DNA of 64,000 bases from Lithodes maja. Lineage: Eukaryota; Arthropoda; Malacostraca; Decapoda; Lithodidae. The notes under the pieces are model-generated. The model ran no database searches and had not been told where the DNA came from. It saw nothing but the letters and a program-made list of their open reading frames with translations. Below, one piece after another: positions 40,175 through 51,675 of this stretch. The number at the start of each line of letters is the position of its first letter. Position 1 is the stretch's first letter. The translations under genes and the position numbers were made by a program. The DNA lies in NCBI GenBank assembly GCA_037953745.1, contig JBAKBP010007155.1, positions 38,726 to 102,725 on the forward strand. Reading direction: 5' to 3'.

Positions 40175-42407
40175 TCATGTATGCAGTCCCTTGCGGAGAT
40201 GGGAGGTGAAAAGGGGTTGGTTGCCTCGTGAGATCCGCAGGGGGCCACGAGTAGGGCAGCTGGTATTAGATGGGTGGATGATTGATGGGGCGATGTTTGC
40301 CGGCGTTGTCAAAGCAACAGGTGTCGGCAAATGACTGGTGAGTGCTGGTTGATGGTGGATGGCCTGGAGGAGTTGGTGCTGAGTACACACAGGCACCGGA
40401 GGCACCTTTGGCAGCGCAGAGGCAGTGGCAGAAGAAGGGTCTTCACTGACCATTCTCTGCCTCATTGTATCAAATGCATTTTGCATGCATATCTCCCTGT
40501 ACCTGTGGAGGCCCACTTGATCCATGTGCAGCATGTGTATTTCCATGAATTGAATAAATGTTCCGATGTGGGCCTCTCGCAGGTTCTTTGGCCTGTGCGT
40601 ACTCAGGTTGCTTTGCACCTCTTCCATCACCTGCTGAGACATTTGTGACTACTCCAGCATCTGTGGAAAAGTGACAAAGCAAACATTAATTTCACGGAAA
40701 AGAGCTTTCAAATAGTATTATGTATATTAAACAATATTTAATTTTGGCAATAAAAAAAACACTACTTGCATTTCGGCAAAAATTACAATATACATTGAAT
40801 TTTTGTTTTTGTGTTTGGTACTTGTTCTATAAAACGAAAACAATATTTGTTGATAATAATTATTTGTTTTTGTTTTATTTTTGTATAAGTACTTGTTCTT
40901 TAGAATGAAAGCATATTGGTTAACAATAATCATCGTATGTTATTTTTGTTGTTTGGTACCGGTACTTCTTCTTTAGAATAAACACAACTTTGTTGACATT
41001 AATCATTGTATGTTTTTTTTTTTTTTTTTTTTTTTGTGGTAGGTAATAATTGTTCTTTAGAATAAAAATATTATTGTTGACAATATTAATTGTATGTTAT
41101 TTTTTTTGGGTTAGGTACTTGTTCATTTGAATAAAGACATAAGAGCAAGCGCTTACCTTAGTCATGGCTGTTGGGGCATGGTTACGGCCAACCCTATCCT
41201 TATTTGACCCATTGCCCCGCCGCCATTTGGAGTGGAGTACAGGCGAGTTCTCCAACTCGTCGGCAAGGGGTTGGCCCTTCACATTTTGGTTGATGTCGTC
41301 CTCCTCGACGTCAACCACATCCTCCTCCTCCCGGGGCCGCATCCGTTTCTTGATCTGAAATGAAAAGATATTATTGAAATTGTCTCACCAAAAGTATTTG
41401 TGTGTTGTATTTCCCCAATAATAAATTAAATTTTTAAGTAGTATTCGATATGATTTGGAACCACATAATTATTAAAATATTGCTATGTAAAAATAAGTAC
41501 TCCTGTTGAGAATTTATTTTCAAACCTTTCCGCTGCTAATTATCATTGTTTTTTTTGGGGGGAACACTATCCTTCAGGAGGGAAAATGTTTCCCTAATCC
41601 ATTTGTCCCGGGTGGTCTTCCATTTCGTGCCAGACCCGCTGGGTTGGTTGTGAAGTTTTTGAAGAGGGTCCGCATGTTAATGTAAAATCTTGTGATCAGG
41701 TGTGCTGAAAAGAAAACGAGATATTGCATTGATTAATATCAAACATGAATATCTTATGAACAATAATATTTGGTTGTAAATATTCATGCAACGCACATAA
41801 AACACAGCAAAACAAAGAATACACTTATATAAAACATGATTACGTTTTCAACATTAATGTTTGCCTAAAATTATTAAAACAACACACAAAAACAACACAC
41901 CAAATACTATAACAATGTAAAATTAACAAATATAAACGAAAACAACAACTTACTTGGCAAATGCAGTTCCTTGGCCTACCTCTCACGCAGGCGACCCTTA
42001 TAGTTCTTGTCGCTGTGGCGGGCGTCAGCCTTGTTCCAGATGGCAGGGTGCCGTTGGATCCATCCTGCCAGGTCGCCCTCCATCCTTGCCGTTATCATCC
42101 CAGCTGCCTCGTCCTCGGAAATGGAGTCGTGTTGGTCGTCGCCAGGAGACATTGTGTGACTGCTGTGGCCGCTTTCACCCTCACGGTGTACCTCGGCCAC
42201 GACTTTGGTTTGGGTCGGAAACAAATCAAAACTGACAGCGCCACCAATGTCTCGTACAGGAGATTCCTCCTCACATTGGGGCTCCGTCCCCAAAACCGAG
42301 ACAGGGGAAGCAAGGATGACCTCGCCTGGTGGTTGTTCGATGGGGCTCGGTGTCCTCGCCTTCTTGGTCTTCTTAACCTTGGTACTTTTCATTGACTTGG
42401 GAGGCAT
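40175..42407 (-). pseudogene. MADF-domain gene model, four exons, one stop
   Basis: Minus strand. Exon 1 (42407 to about 41950) opens MPPKSMKSTKVKKTKKARTP and ends with a MADF-type half, LAGWIQRHPAIWNKADARH then SDKNYKGRLRER; an in-frame TAG at about 41976-41978 replaces a residue before AKELHLP, just ahead of a GTAAGT donor. Exon 2 (about 41705-41530), after a TTTCTTTTCAG acceptor, holds the rest (YINMRTLF..., KWKTTRDKWIRETFSLLKD) with one frameshift. Exon 3 (about 41355-41161) is acidic and ends at AAG|GTAAGC. Exon 4 (about 40661-40175), after CTTTTCCACAG, has a helical region (IGTFIQFMEIHMLHMDQ) and a Pro-rich tail. MADF proteins bind DNA; such genes occur both in hosts and in PIF/Harbinger-type transposons. 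No transposase was seen nearby. Confidence 0.5.
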
Positions 42408-42439
42408 GGTGGTTGTTTGACGTTGAGTGGAGGTGGTGT

Positions 42440-43029
42440 ACGGAGTCGACTGGGTGACTGGAGGCTGTACAATTACCTTTCTGACCTATCAGCCACCATA
42501 TATAGGCCACTGAACTGATATCAGCCATGCAAGACGAAAGTCTACTAATCCAAAACCAATTAAAGCAAGGGTTGACAGGTCGCACACCCATTGTCTCTCA
42601 CCTCGCCGAAGGTTGTCTCAGGCCTCGGCGAGGTCATTTGCGAGCATTTGTGCATGTTGTCGAGTGCTTGCCGAGGCATACGGCGAAGATTCTTGTGCAT
42701 CGGCAAGTCATCGTGCGACGGTTCGCATCATCGTAATGACTTTCCTCGTCCGAAACCCTTGCCGATAAACAAGAGGAGCTGCGAATGCCTCGCCGATGCG
42801 TCAGCGACTATTTGCCGATTCTTGTGAGAAGATGCACCCGTCGTCTCACCTCGTGCCAAATTTTGAACAGTCCGAAATACTGCGACGCCAGCTGCGAATC
42901 AAACGACCCGCCCCGGACTAGATGCGGTGATTCAAGATTTGTTTGCGATATAATACGAAAGTGGCCAAAATGGAGAAATCGTAGGTATCGGCGATGAAAA
43001 CTGCACAAGTGGGGAAGGGGCTTTAAAAG
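42440..43029. other. Upstream flank of the MADF-type model
   Basis: Contains many TCGGCAAG/CTTGCCGA and TCGTGCGA words in both orientations between 42600 and 42850, giving potential stem structures. No supported ORF or terminal repeat. Confidence 0.35.
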
Positions 43030-43195
43030 GCCATATTCCATAACAGTCACAACCAAAACAGCTACACTCCTTAACGGCCACACTCTCAAACAGCCTCACT
43101 CCTTAACGACCACAACCAAAGCAGCCACATTCATTAATGACCAAAACGGCCACACTCATAAACAACCACAACCAAACTGGCCACAACTAAAATGG
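43030..43195 (+). repeat. Degenerate minisatellite, CCACACTC-TAAA-GGCCACAACCAAA type
   Basis: About six imperfect units of roughly 25-30 bp built from CACAACCAAA(A/C)(A/T)GGC and CACACTC(C/A)TTAAC. A shorter related cluster is at 43990-44070. Confidence 0.7.
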
Positions 43196-43247
43196 CCATA
43201 TATTTCACATTCACTCTTGAACATTAACTTGCCCCTTCAATCCCAGA

Positions 43248-43263
43248 GACGACTATAGTCGTC
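43248..43263. repeat. Perfect 16-bp palindrome
   Basis: GACGACTATAGTCGTC. A half-conserved second copy (GACGGATATAGTCGTC) lies at 43290-43306. Confidence 0.8.
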
Positions 43264-43309
43264 AGTAGATAAGTAACTCCCCAGTCTCAGTGACGGATAT
43301 AGTCGTCAG

Positions 43310-44202
43310 TAATATACTTTCCTTGTAACTGCCTGTACAAGGCTGTACCAGTTACCACGACCGCTTGAGCACTGCTCCCATGATGGCAACACTTATCAGC
43401 TTATATTAGACCCACTGAAGGGTGGGAGGCCCAGTGTTGCCTCATCTCTGGAGGTGGAAAGGTGGTCTCTCCTGCCATTTTGGCAACATTGCTTGGGACT
43501 GCTGGGGACTTTTATTACTGTATCCTACGGTACAGTACGGGTTAACTCATCCACTCCTATGCTGTAAAATACTATCACGAATGTATCACCAATATATAAT
43601 TATACATCATGTATGTTATATACTTTACGTAAATTTAATTACTTTTCAGTATTTAGTAATGCACAACTTAACAACTTTTTTTAAAACACAATCCCATTTC
43701 AAAATCTAGACCATAATATAGCTATTCAAAGCCCAATAATATATCTACATTAGTGAACCACCTCCATGTCATCTTATTTCTAAGAATTTTCCTGAATAAT
43801 CAAACAACATTTAGGTTACTTTAGGTAAAAAGTGCGTTTTATTATTTAGTAATGCTAAAAACATAACATTAAGTACAGTACGCTATTGTATTTAGTAATG
43901 CTGAAGTAATAACCTTATTATATACGGATAATGCCACAAAGTCTGAAGCCAAATTCAGAATGAAAGAAACAAAAAATACATATTATAAATGGTCACAATC
44001 ATACACGGCCAAAGCCAAAAATAGCTACACTCGTAAACGGCCACAACCAATAGAGCTACACTCCTAAATAGCAATAGCCTTACTGTTCCTTCTGTAGTTT
44101 CACCATGCCTGATAAGTTAAATGGTCTTTTGATATATGTGACACAGCCCTTATATCCAACACAATACCCTGTGTAAACCCCGGATAACGTTGCTTGTAGC
44201 TG
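43310..44202. other. AT-rich spacer, no gene
   Basis: No ORF with a recognisable domain. It contains the second small CACAACCAA-type cluster (43990-44070). Confidence 0.4.
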
Positions 44203-44256
44203 TAATTATTATCATTGTTATTATTATTATCATTATTATTATTATTATTATTATTG
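44203..44256 (+). repeat. (ATT)n microsatellite
   Basis: About 17 ATT/TTA units with a few interruptions. A downstream Pro-rich open frame (44260-44697) starts MPKPQGNVLPTPQKNVRH and has an internal repeat of LPTPQ(K/E)NVRH; I do not recognise it and would not call it a gene. Confidence 0.8.
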
Positions 44257-44699
44257 CTATGCCAAAACCCCAAGGGAATGTACTACCAACTCCCCAAAAA
44301 AACGTGCGCCATGTGTTACCGACGCCCCAAGAAAATGTGCGGCACAAATACCCAAGTCCCCCTTCCCAGAAATACCCAAGTCTCCCCCCTCAATACCAGG
44401 TACACAAAAAACGCAGCTATAGCCCACCTGGTCTCTCCTGCACAAATCATAGCAAACCCCCTCAATCCCCCCCCACTCCCAAGAGGCGGCGCTTATTGGC
44501 CGACCGGAACCTCGCTACCACCAACCCCAGCGAGCGACGGGCATCACCTGGGACGCCACCTGGTTGGTCGATAGTGGGGGATCCTTCAGTATATCTGGAG
44601 AGCCCTTCCGCTGCTATCCCCCCTACCCACCTCACCAGAACCATACCGGCCTACAGCACACCTGAGACCAACTTACCACCGTGCCTTTTTTCATTGTAA

Positions 44700-45460
44700 C
44701 ATATCTGCAGCAGAGAGCACCTGAAAAGTGAATAGGTATTCAGACCAGGTAGGGGAAAAATTAATTATCTCTTCCCCTCCCTGAGATCTGAACACTCCCA
44801 AGCTTCTACATTTGCCCTCTGGCCTGATTTCCTGTACAAATGGCTAAATCCCGAACAGGGTAACCTAGACTGCTCCCTGGTTCTAGGACCTCGAATGCTC
44901 ACAAGCTTCTTGGAAACTCATTAGTTCAAGTTAATATCAATCGGACACTTGCCTATCTGTAGCCTGGTTTTCAGATCCCCTCTAACGCAATTACTAAGTT
45001 CTATTCCATTTTTTGTTTAAAGTTTATTTTTGAGTTTTTTAAAGTTTTTTTAAGTTACCAGGCCTCTGCGTAACTACAAGGGAAAAGCTCTGCCATACTC
45101 GCACCTACACTAGCTTCCAGCTAGGGATTATCCCCCACATCGTCTGAGTCACATTCTGAGCATTCCTCATTATTCATCTTATATAATATGTGTTGTAAGA
45201 TATAGATATCCTGAGTATCCTTTATGTTTATTATGAATACATATTGTATCACGATTGCTACCATTAATCCTAATGCTTATTATTGATGCATTTACTCTGT
45301 ATAAATAAACATACAAATGCACCTTGCCAATCCTGTTTAAATAATACAGTATAACTTGTACACCTGGCTCTTGTATCCTCTCAACACCTCCCCCTCGGCA
45401 AAACGGACCTGTGACAGATAGTCTGACTGTACGGCTACTCCTGGTGGTAGTCAGTCTCTT
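44700..45460. other. Spacer, no gene
   Basis: No supported ORF, tandem array or terminal repeat seen. Confidence 0.4.
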
Positions 45461-45525
45461 AATTATTATTGCTATTATTATTATTATTATTATGATTATT
45501 ATTATTATTATTATTATTATTATTG
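45461..45525 (+). repeat. (ATT)n microsatellite
   Basis: About 20 ATT units with two interruptions (GCT and ATG). Confidence 0.85.
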
Positions 45526-45999
45526 TGATGCCCGATTCGACCAAAAATACTTTTTGAACACACCTTGCTTCCATCATTGTGGCGGCAAGCCAGGACACCA
45601 AAGTTTCCACCGAGACACCTTTTTTTTTTCTTTTTTTTAACCAGATGCTTGCAGACTTAGAACATGATTTCTTTGAACATGCTGTCTTGAACATGTCTTT
45701 TGGACATGCTGCGGGTACAGGCTACGTCACAAGCCCTGCTCCCAGCTGTTACATCACAGACCCTGCCTACTGTCTCCCCAGTGAGCCCTCAACCCACTTT
45801 ACCTGTCATGTTGCCCTTCATTTCAACCCTACCTGCGACACCGGAACCAAAAGAGCACAAGAGACCTACACAGGAGAAAGACCAAGGAGACCTTTATGAC
45901 TGCAAGCCCAAGACCAGTGAGAGGAAACAAAAACTGATACATACCTGGACTGGACCAACCATCGTCAGCTCACCTCCAATACACTCGGCTAGATAACCT

Positions 46000-46275
46000 G
46001 ACAACTAGGCATCCTGTTGGCAAGTCTACATTACTGTATTCTCTATCAGGACAAAGACGTGGCAAGGTATTCTACCACATCACCTCCCTACTCATCTAGG
46101 CATCCTGTCGAGTTGCCAACTAGACATCCTGTTGGCAAGTCTATGTAACTGTATCAGGACAAAGTCGTGGTAATGTATCATGCCAGATCTCCTGCACATT
46201 CGAGTAGGCATCTCGCCAAGGTGCCAACTAGGCATCCAGTTGGCAAATCTACGTCACTGTATAAGGACGAAAACC
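46000..46275 (+). repeat. Three degenerate units of about 105-120 bp
   Basis: The landmark CTAG(G/A)CATCC(T/A)GTTGGCAA(G/A)TCTA recurs near 46005, 46121 and 46227, each followed by ACTGTAT...AGGAC(A/G)AA. The Lys-rich ORFs around 46260-46400 come from an AAGAAGAAG run and are not convincing genes. Confidence 0.7.
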
Positions 46276-46409
46276 GTAAGACAAAGAAGAAGAAGTCTGA
46301 CAAGAAGTCCGGCCATAAGAAGAAGAAGAAGAAGCAGACCCTCGACTACGACAAGATACTGGGCCATCCCTGTACACCTGTGAAAACTCAGACTCACATT
46401 TTCCCCTAG

Positions 46410-47035
46410 CCTATGACCCTGGGAAAGCATATAAACTAGTAGAGGCGAAGGTATCAATATGTATTGTTGTTCCTGATTTACGGGATACCTTCAAACTGAT
46501 TATTACAATCCACACGCTATCCCATTGCCCCTTGCCGATTATTGTTATACCTTTAAGTGATGTAGGCGATTCCATCTAATCGATTAAGATATAACTATGT
46601 TTGATTACTGTAGGAAGCTTCCATACATCAACACTTGATTTACACAGGAATACTTATATCACTCCCCTACCTCCTCACATAAGCACAAGTGTGCATTTAT
46701 TTACAGGTACTATTTATATATGTACATATACTTATGTTTATCAATTATTCTTTGATATTCCCTCATATTTATTTTGCAAGTTTTACATTATAATAATGTA
46801 TATATATATATATATATGCTTGTTTGCCAATTTACCTTGTAACATATAAAAGAAACATTATAAACCGTATGCATGTACTCTGTTCTAGTTTAGTTCTCCC
46901 ACTTAATTAAGGATTGACTGTACCCCTAAATTGTTCCATCAAGTATTGTAAGTGCCTGAAGCAATTGCCTGGTACTTGGATATATTGTTATTATTATTAG
47001 TACAGTATTATTAGTATTATAACTATTATTAGCAG
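46410..47035. other. Spacer with (TA)n
   Basis: Contains a TATATATA run at 46797-46816 and short ATT runs near 46985-47030. No gene seen. Confidence 0.4.
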
Positions 47036-47329
47036 AGCGAGTTCTTTGATCTGAATGTTGGGTTGAAACAGGTGTGTGTGATGTCCCCGTGGTTGTTTAC
47101 TGTATATATGGATGGAGGGAGTCATGAAAGAAATACAAGGAAGGGCAGTGGATGTTGGTGTATCGCTGATTAGGGAGGGAAATGAGTGGAAGCTACCAAT
47201 ACTGCTGTTTGCTGAATGATACAGTTCTGATGAGCGATAATGAATGGGAGTGGCAGGGCCTGGTAAATATGTTTGGAACAGTGTGCGAAAAACGAAGGTT
47301 AATGCTGGGAAAAGCAAGGTTATGGTCTT
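47036..47329 (+). pseudogene. RTE-like LINE RT fragment, 5' piece, two frameshifts
   Basis: Plus-strand RT fragment. Translation in successive frames gives NVGLKQVCVMSPWLFTVYMD (a (G)VMSPxLFxxYMDG box), then GVMKEIQGRAVDVGVSLIRE and LPILLFA, followed by a one-base insertion inside the catalytic (F)ADD box (GCTGAATGATACA), then TVLMSDNEWEWQG and CEKRRL. It is cut by the LTR element at 47330 and continues at 56180. The clade is uncertain: RTE-like or Proto2-like. Confidence 0.7.
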
Positions 47330-48308
47330 TGTCACATCCCTCGCCACTGTGAAGCTTTGAGAGTTTCTGCTGTGCTCGACCCCTTTCGACTCTATGGCTC
47401 AGCACTCTGAGTTGTTTTGTTGTGCCAGCCAGGGTCGACTATGACGTCTCAGTTGAGTGCGTCAATTGATTCATTTTGTATATTATTTAATGTTCTTAAT
47501 AATAGATGGCGCTGTACTTGCCAATCTTCTGTTTTCTAGTTGCCTTTCTGTACTTGTATAAGGATTTCAGGCTGTGACGGAGGGTGTTGTAATTCCTCTT
47601 GAATTCATAAAATTATGCAATCAGTATATATATATATACTCAACCAGCGTCTTGGATATATCGGCTCCTGGAGATTTGTGTGGAGGTGTTATCCTGTATT
47701 GTGTGCTACTAAATACCGCTAGCTATGTTGATAACCAGGGAGTAGTGTCATGTCTGTCATAGCCTGATTCCTAGTATTACGTGTGTCATTAGTTTACATT
47801 AGTATTATAAGGTTCGTTTCTTTTTCCCTTTTTTGTTTCTTTGTTCATAGAGATAAATTATTATAATTTATATATTAATATTCATATAAATATATTATTT
47901 TCCTTTTTAATCTAGTTACTTGCAATTCTTTATAATTTATAATATAAACTCCTTTCTTTTATAATTAATTATATATATATATATATATCTTAAAATTATC
48001 TTGTTTTTTCTTAACCATAATATTATGTGCATTAGTTTGGTACAAAGGGGTTAGTGGTGTGGTCAAGTTTATAAGATCAAAGTGGCTTATGATATAATAA
48101 CTTACATAAATAAACTGCTATATAAACTATAACTACCATCTCTAAAATAGACTACTGAGTCTTGGCATAAGTCTGTTAAACACACTATTACTCTCCTCAC
48201 TGAATTCACTTCTAATCTATTCAGTCTAGTGTGACAATTTGGGAGTTATCATACCCGTAGTGCTTACCAGGCCTAATTAAAACTCCTCATAACTTCCGGG
48301 TTGTAACA
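47330..48308 (+). repeat. 5' LTR of the second Gmr1-type element
   Basis: 979 bp, TGTCACATCCCTCGCC to CTTCCGGGTTGTAACA. It matches the 3' LTR once the MITE there is discounted (about 962 bp). Confidence 0.95.
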
Positions 48309-48310
48309 AA

Positions 48311-48328
48311 TGGGGGCCTGTCCGGGAT
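48311..48328 (+). promoter_or_regulatory. Primer-binding site, tRNA-Pro-like
   Basis: TGGGGGCCTGTCCGGGAT, two bases after the LTR. It differs at two positions from the well-known tRNA-Pro primer-binding sequence of mammalian gammaretroviruses, so tRNA-Pro is the likely primer. Confidence 0.7.
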
Positions 48329-48729
48329 TTTTTTTTTTTGCCATTTTACTTGACTTCCATTGCTGACTTCCGTTACCTTACTGATCATATATTTGTAATT
48401 TAATTGATATTTCATACCACATCGTAAAGGAATCTTGACTACTAGATCTCTTGTTTTCTTGCTTATGTTGTTTAAATATTCATTCCTATCTATAATTAAA
48501 AAAAAAAAAACCTCCGTCTACGTATTGTGAAAAACCTGTTATCCTCCGGCAAATTGTGGGGTTGAGTGAGTGAAGGGGGGGACAGTGAATGAAGGAGGAT
48601 GCATGTTTTTCATAATACGTGTTGCTAGCCCCAAACGCGCGAGCAACTGTGGCTTTCAACCATCCGACACATCCCCTTTTATTAATGTGTATCACACATG
48701 TTACATACAAATAAAGTTTATGTTTTGTT
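48329..48729 (+). other. Leader of the second Gmr1-type element
   Basis: No ORF. Contains a T run at 48330-48340 and an A run near 48500. The restriction-enzyme-like LINE starts at about 48730. Confidence 0.4.
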
Positions 48730-51236
48730 TTACCCTACTGTGGAAAGACTACGGATACACCACTCCTGCCGGGGCCTCACGCAGTGGCATGACCCAGTCC
48801 TGTCGAACTGAGCTCATGACGCTGGTGGCATTGCCCCGGAGGATAGCCATCCCTAGTCTTTGCTTGAGCCAGAGGGTTTCCCGGGGTTCTCCTGAAACTT
48901 CTCTGATTTTACGGCCTATTTCATTCACCATCTTAAGGGTGGTAGGGCCGAAGACTCCTGAAGTTTCGAATGCCAGGGGCTCGAACTGATGAATTCTGGC
49001 GATGGCTTGATATTTTTCTCGCTTTTTATTTTCTGCTATCCGGGCGGCTTCACCTGCTTCGTCGGCGTTTCTGGCGGCGTTGGTTGTGGAGAAAGTGTCA
49101 ACACATGTGGCATCCCACACGAGGCACCGGCCATTCTTGTAAGGGTAAGTGGTCATCCCATCTGGCCGTTTGCCGTCTTCTCTGTGAAGTCCATGTGGTT
49201 CGAGGATTGATGCGCAGTTAGCACTCTGCAGGGCCCGTTTTATGACATCATTTAGTGCAGAGTGTCTTGGCAGGCGGCCTGCGTTGTAATTACATGACAA
49301 GGCATGGTGACCTTGAGCATCCATCCTCCCATCACACTTGCAAGTGTGTGGGTGACAAACTGCCGCACCCACTCTGAGCGCGATGGCGACCCGGAGCGCT
49401 TCAGCATCCAAGTGAGTTCCAAGAGGTGGGATGGGGATGGCGTGTAACCACAAGCCACTCTCTGAACGGGCGGCTGCCTGGAGGCGTGCTTTTGCAACCT
49501 GGTCTGCATTGGTTAGGAGATTTTCTTGTGTTTTCTTCGCCGAGATGGTATCCCACGCTTTCTGCTTGCTCCTGGAGGTACCCTGAGGCTCCTCCTCTAC
49601 TCCTGTACTTCCCTTCCAGGTGTTAATCGCTGCTGTTACGTCCCCGTTAAGTGTCATTCCGGGTTTAGAATAAAGGATGGACAATACGAGGTCGTTGGTC
49701 GCGATGAGGGAAGAGATAAAGGCTGGGGAGGCAATATCCGAGGCTCTCCGTATGCCCAAGCCCCCGAGGCGGACAGGAAGGGTGGCTTGTGTCCAGGCCT
49801 GTTCTTTAAATTCCACGTTGGTGATGCTGGTCACTGCATCTCGGATTATGCTGTCTAATTCTTGGAGGCCGCCGTTGTTCGTGTAAGTCATCGATGTGCG
49901 CAGGAGGTATTGGAGTTTTGGGATGGAGAAACAGTTCTTGAGCAGGGCCAGAGCTGAGTGGGCATCGATGTGTATCAGGCGACTCACGAGACGTTGAAGC
50001 TCCTCCTTTTTAACTTGAAGTGCTGGTGGGATTGCTGCCAGAGTTAGTGGGGAACCTAATAGGGTTTGCTGGTGCTCCTGAAGGATCTTTACATCTGGCA
50101 ATATGTTTCGGAACAGGGCCTGAGTCTCTTCTTCTTGTTCACGTGTGTGGTTGAGGAGAACAAGTTCACATTTGGTGTCATTTATCACTAGCCCGGCCTG
50201 GCCGAGGTCAGTTATGATGTTATTTAGGTCAGTTAGAACGTTCTCTACTGACCCACCCAAGGTTGCATCGTCCAGGTACCATACATTCAGCTCTGACCTT
50301 ACTTTGTTAGCTGCTGCATCCACCCCTATTGAGAAAAGAGCAGGACCACCTGGATCTCCCTGCTGTAACCCGGTCTCTGATGGGATTACCGTCTCGCCAA
50401 AAATCAGGATTGAAGGTTTGGAATAAGCCTGCCAAAGTAGGGGGTACAGAGTGGGGATGTGTTCTTGAGCTGCACGGAGGAAGACATCCCTGCGAATGCT
50501 GTTGAATGCGTTCCGCATGTCAATCTTTAGAAGCACTCGTTTTTCTTGGGCTTGGCTGAGGTAGGTGCGGGTTGCGTGTACAGCAGCTTCACACCCCCCT
50601 GGAGTTCCGAAACCTAGTTGAACTGGTCTTAAGTGTTGACCTAGGCCATTCGAGAGTGGTTTCAAACCCACCTTTGTGGCAAGGCGGCGGAAGGTGTTCC
50701 CTACTGCTATTGGGCGCACACCGCCATCTTTCTTTGCCAGTGCACAGAGTGATGCCCCAAAAAATAGGGGTGTGGCACAGTCGGGTACTTCCCCTCTTAA
50801 AACCATGTTGATGAATTTGGTGAGGGTTTCCAAGAGTGCCTCCCCAGCAGCTCCTGATCCCTTACCCAAGAGGCCTTTGAGGTGGGCGGGTCGGATACCA
50901 TCTGGGCCCGCGGCTGAGCCTGCTGGGAATGAAGTCACTGCGGCGACCACCTGCTCCTTCGTGACAACTAAAGGTTGGCGCATCTGGTCATTTGGGGCAG
51001 GGGGGAGGTTTAGGTCCCTGGGTGGAGGTGGGTGCTTTTCTTGTAGGGCTTCAACAACTTCGGTGCCTTGACCAGCAAAACCTTCTGAAGAGGACAACAG
51101 TCTGACGGCCCCTTTGATGTCACTATCCGCCAGCTTCGCCGCGACCCTCTTACGTAGCTGTTCAGCCTCTTCCTCTTCCTTGTCCTGGTGCTTCTGGTCC
51201 TTATCTATAATTTGGTTTGTACAACAAGGTAAGATT
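48730..51236 (-). mobile_element. Restriction-enzyme-like-endonuclease LINE, 5'-truncated
   Basis: Minus-strand non-LTR element inserted in the leader of the second Gmr1-type element. It carries a single ORF with RT and a C-terminal PD-(D/E)xK-type endonuclease, the layout of the R2/NeSL/HERO-type groups, which usually insert at specific sites. The N-terminal zinc finger and Myb-type domains are absent. Boundaries are approximate; I found no duplication. Confidence 0.75.
48749..51210 (-). CDS. LINE polyprotein: RT and restriction-enzyme-like endonuclease
   Basis: About 820 open codons, starting upstream of the first ATG (51097) with EEEEAEQLRKRVAAKLADSD, typical of a sequence entered from a truncated 5' end. 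RT motifs: GPDGIRPAHLKGLLG, VRPIAVGNTFRRLATKVG, LLKIDMRNAFNSIRRD, ETGLQQGDPGGPALF and NVWYLDDATLGG (YLDD). The C-terminal part has the Cys/His cluster CHPHTCKCDGRMDAQGHHAL then SC, and the nuclease core KRPDGMTTYPYKNGRCLVWD then ATCVDTF, with the PD...D/E pattern. It would nick the target and prime reverse transcription. No internal stop, so the copy is young. It ends PLREAPAGVVYP, stop at 48749. Confidence 0.85.
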
Positions 51237-51249
51237 ACAAAAGTAGCTC

Positions 51250-51662
51250 ATGGTGATGGGCTGGTCTATCAGAGTGAGAGCTGAGCAATCTCTGCCATAC
51301 CCATAGCTTACTCTGACTTTTCCTTTAACTTATATATTTTCTAGATCTCAAGTGACGGCGTCTCTTCCGTGGATTGACCTCCCAATCTACCAAGATTGGA
51401 AACCAAAGTGTCACATTTTTCCCTTGCCCCTCAACTTTCTCTTCATAATTGCTGAGGGGCACAGGGCCCTGGGTGGAGCTTTGGTTTCCCGGGCGTTTCC
51501 GCACCCTCCTCAGCCCCCCGCCATGGAGTGGCTTCGGTCACCCAGGCTTTATTGTGGTCGGCGGGGAGGGTTCTGTGGGGGCACTCGGTTATGGCCTTGG
51601 AATTGCTCGGGGCCTTGGGGCTGTTCGGCCAGGCAGCTTGGGGAACAACAACAACAACAACA
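51250..51662 (+). mobile_element. Short retroposon with (CAA)n tail and 13-bp duplication
   Basis: About 413 bp flanked by ACAAAAGTAGCTC at 51237-51249 and 51663-51675. The 3' end reads GGGGCTGTTCGGCCAGGCAG then CTTGGGGAACAACAACAACA. It is a SINE or 5'-truncated LINE; I see no RT motif and no clear tRNA-like promoter boxes. The tail is shared with 8402-8460. Confidence 0.75.
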
Positions 51663-51675
51663 ACAAAAGTAGCTC

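Noticed and set aside
44190..44699. ORF starting with poly-Ile and then a Pro-rich part
   Set aside because: The Ile run is translated (ATT)n; the rest is low complexity with no recognised domain.
45179..45694. Minus-strand ORF with a long Ile run
   Set aside because: Translated ATT microsatellite.
46167..46457. Lys-rich and Leu-rich overlapping ORFs
   Set aside because: Both are readings of an AAGAAG run in opposite strands.
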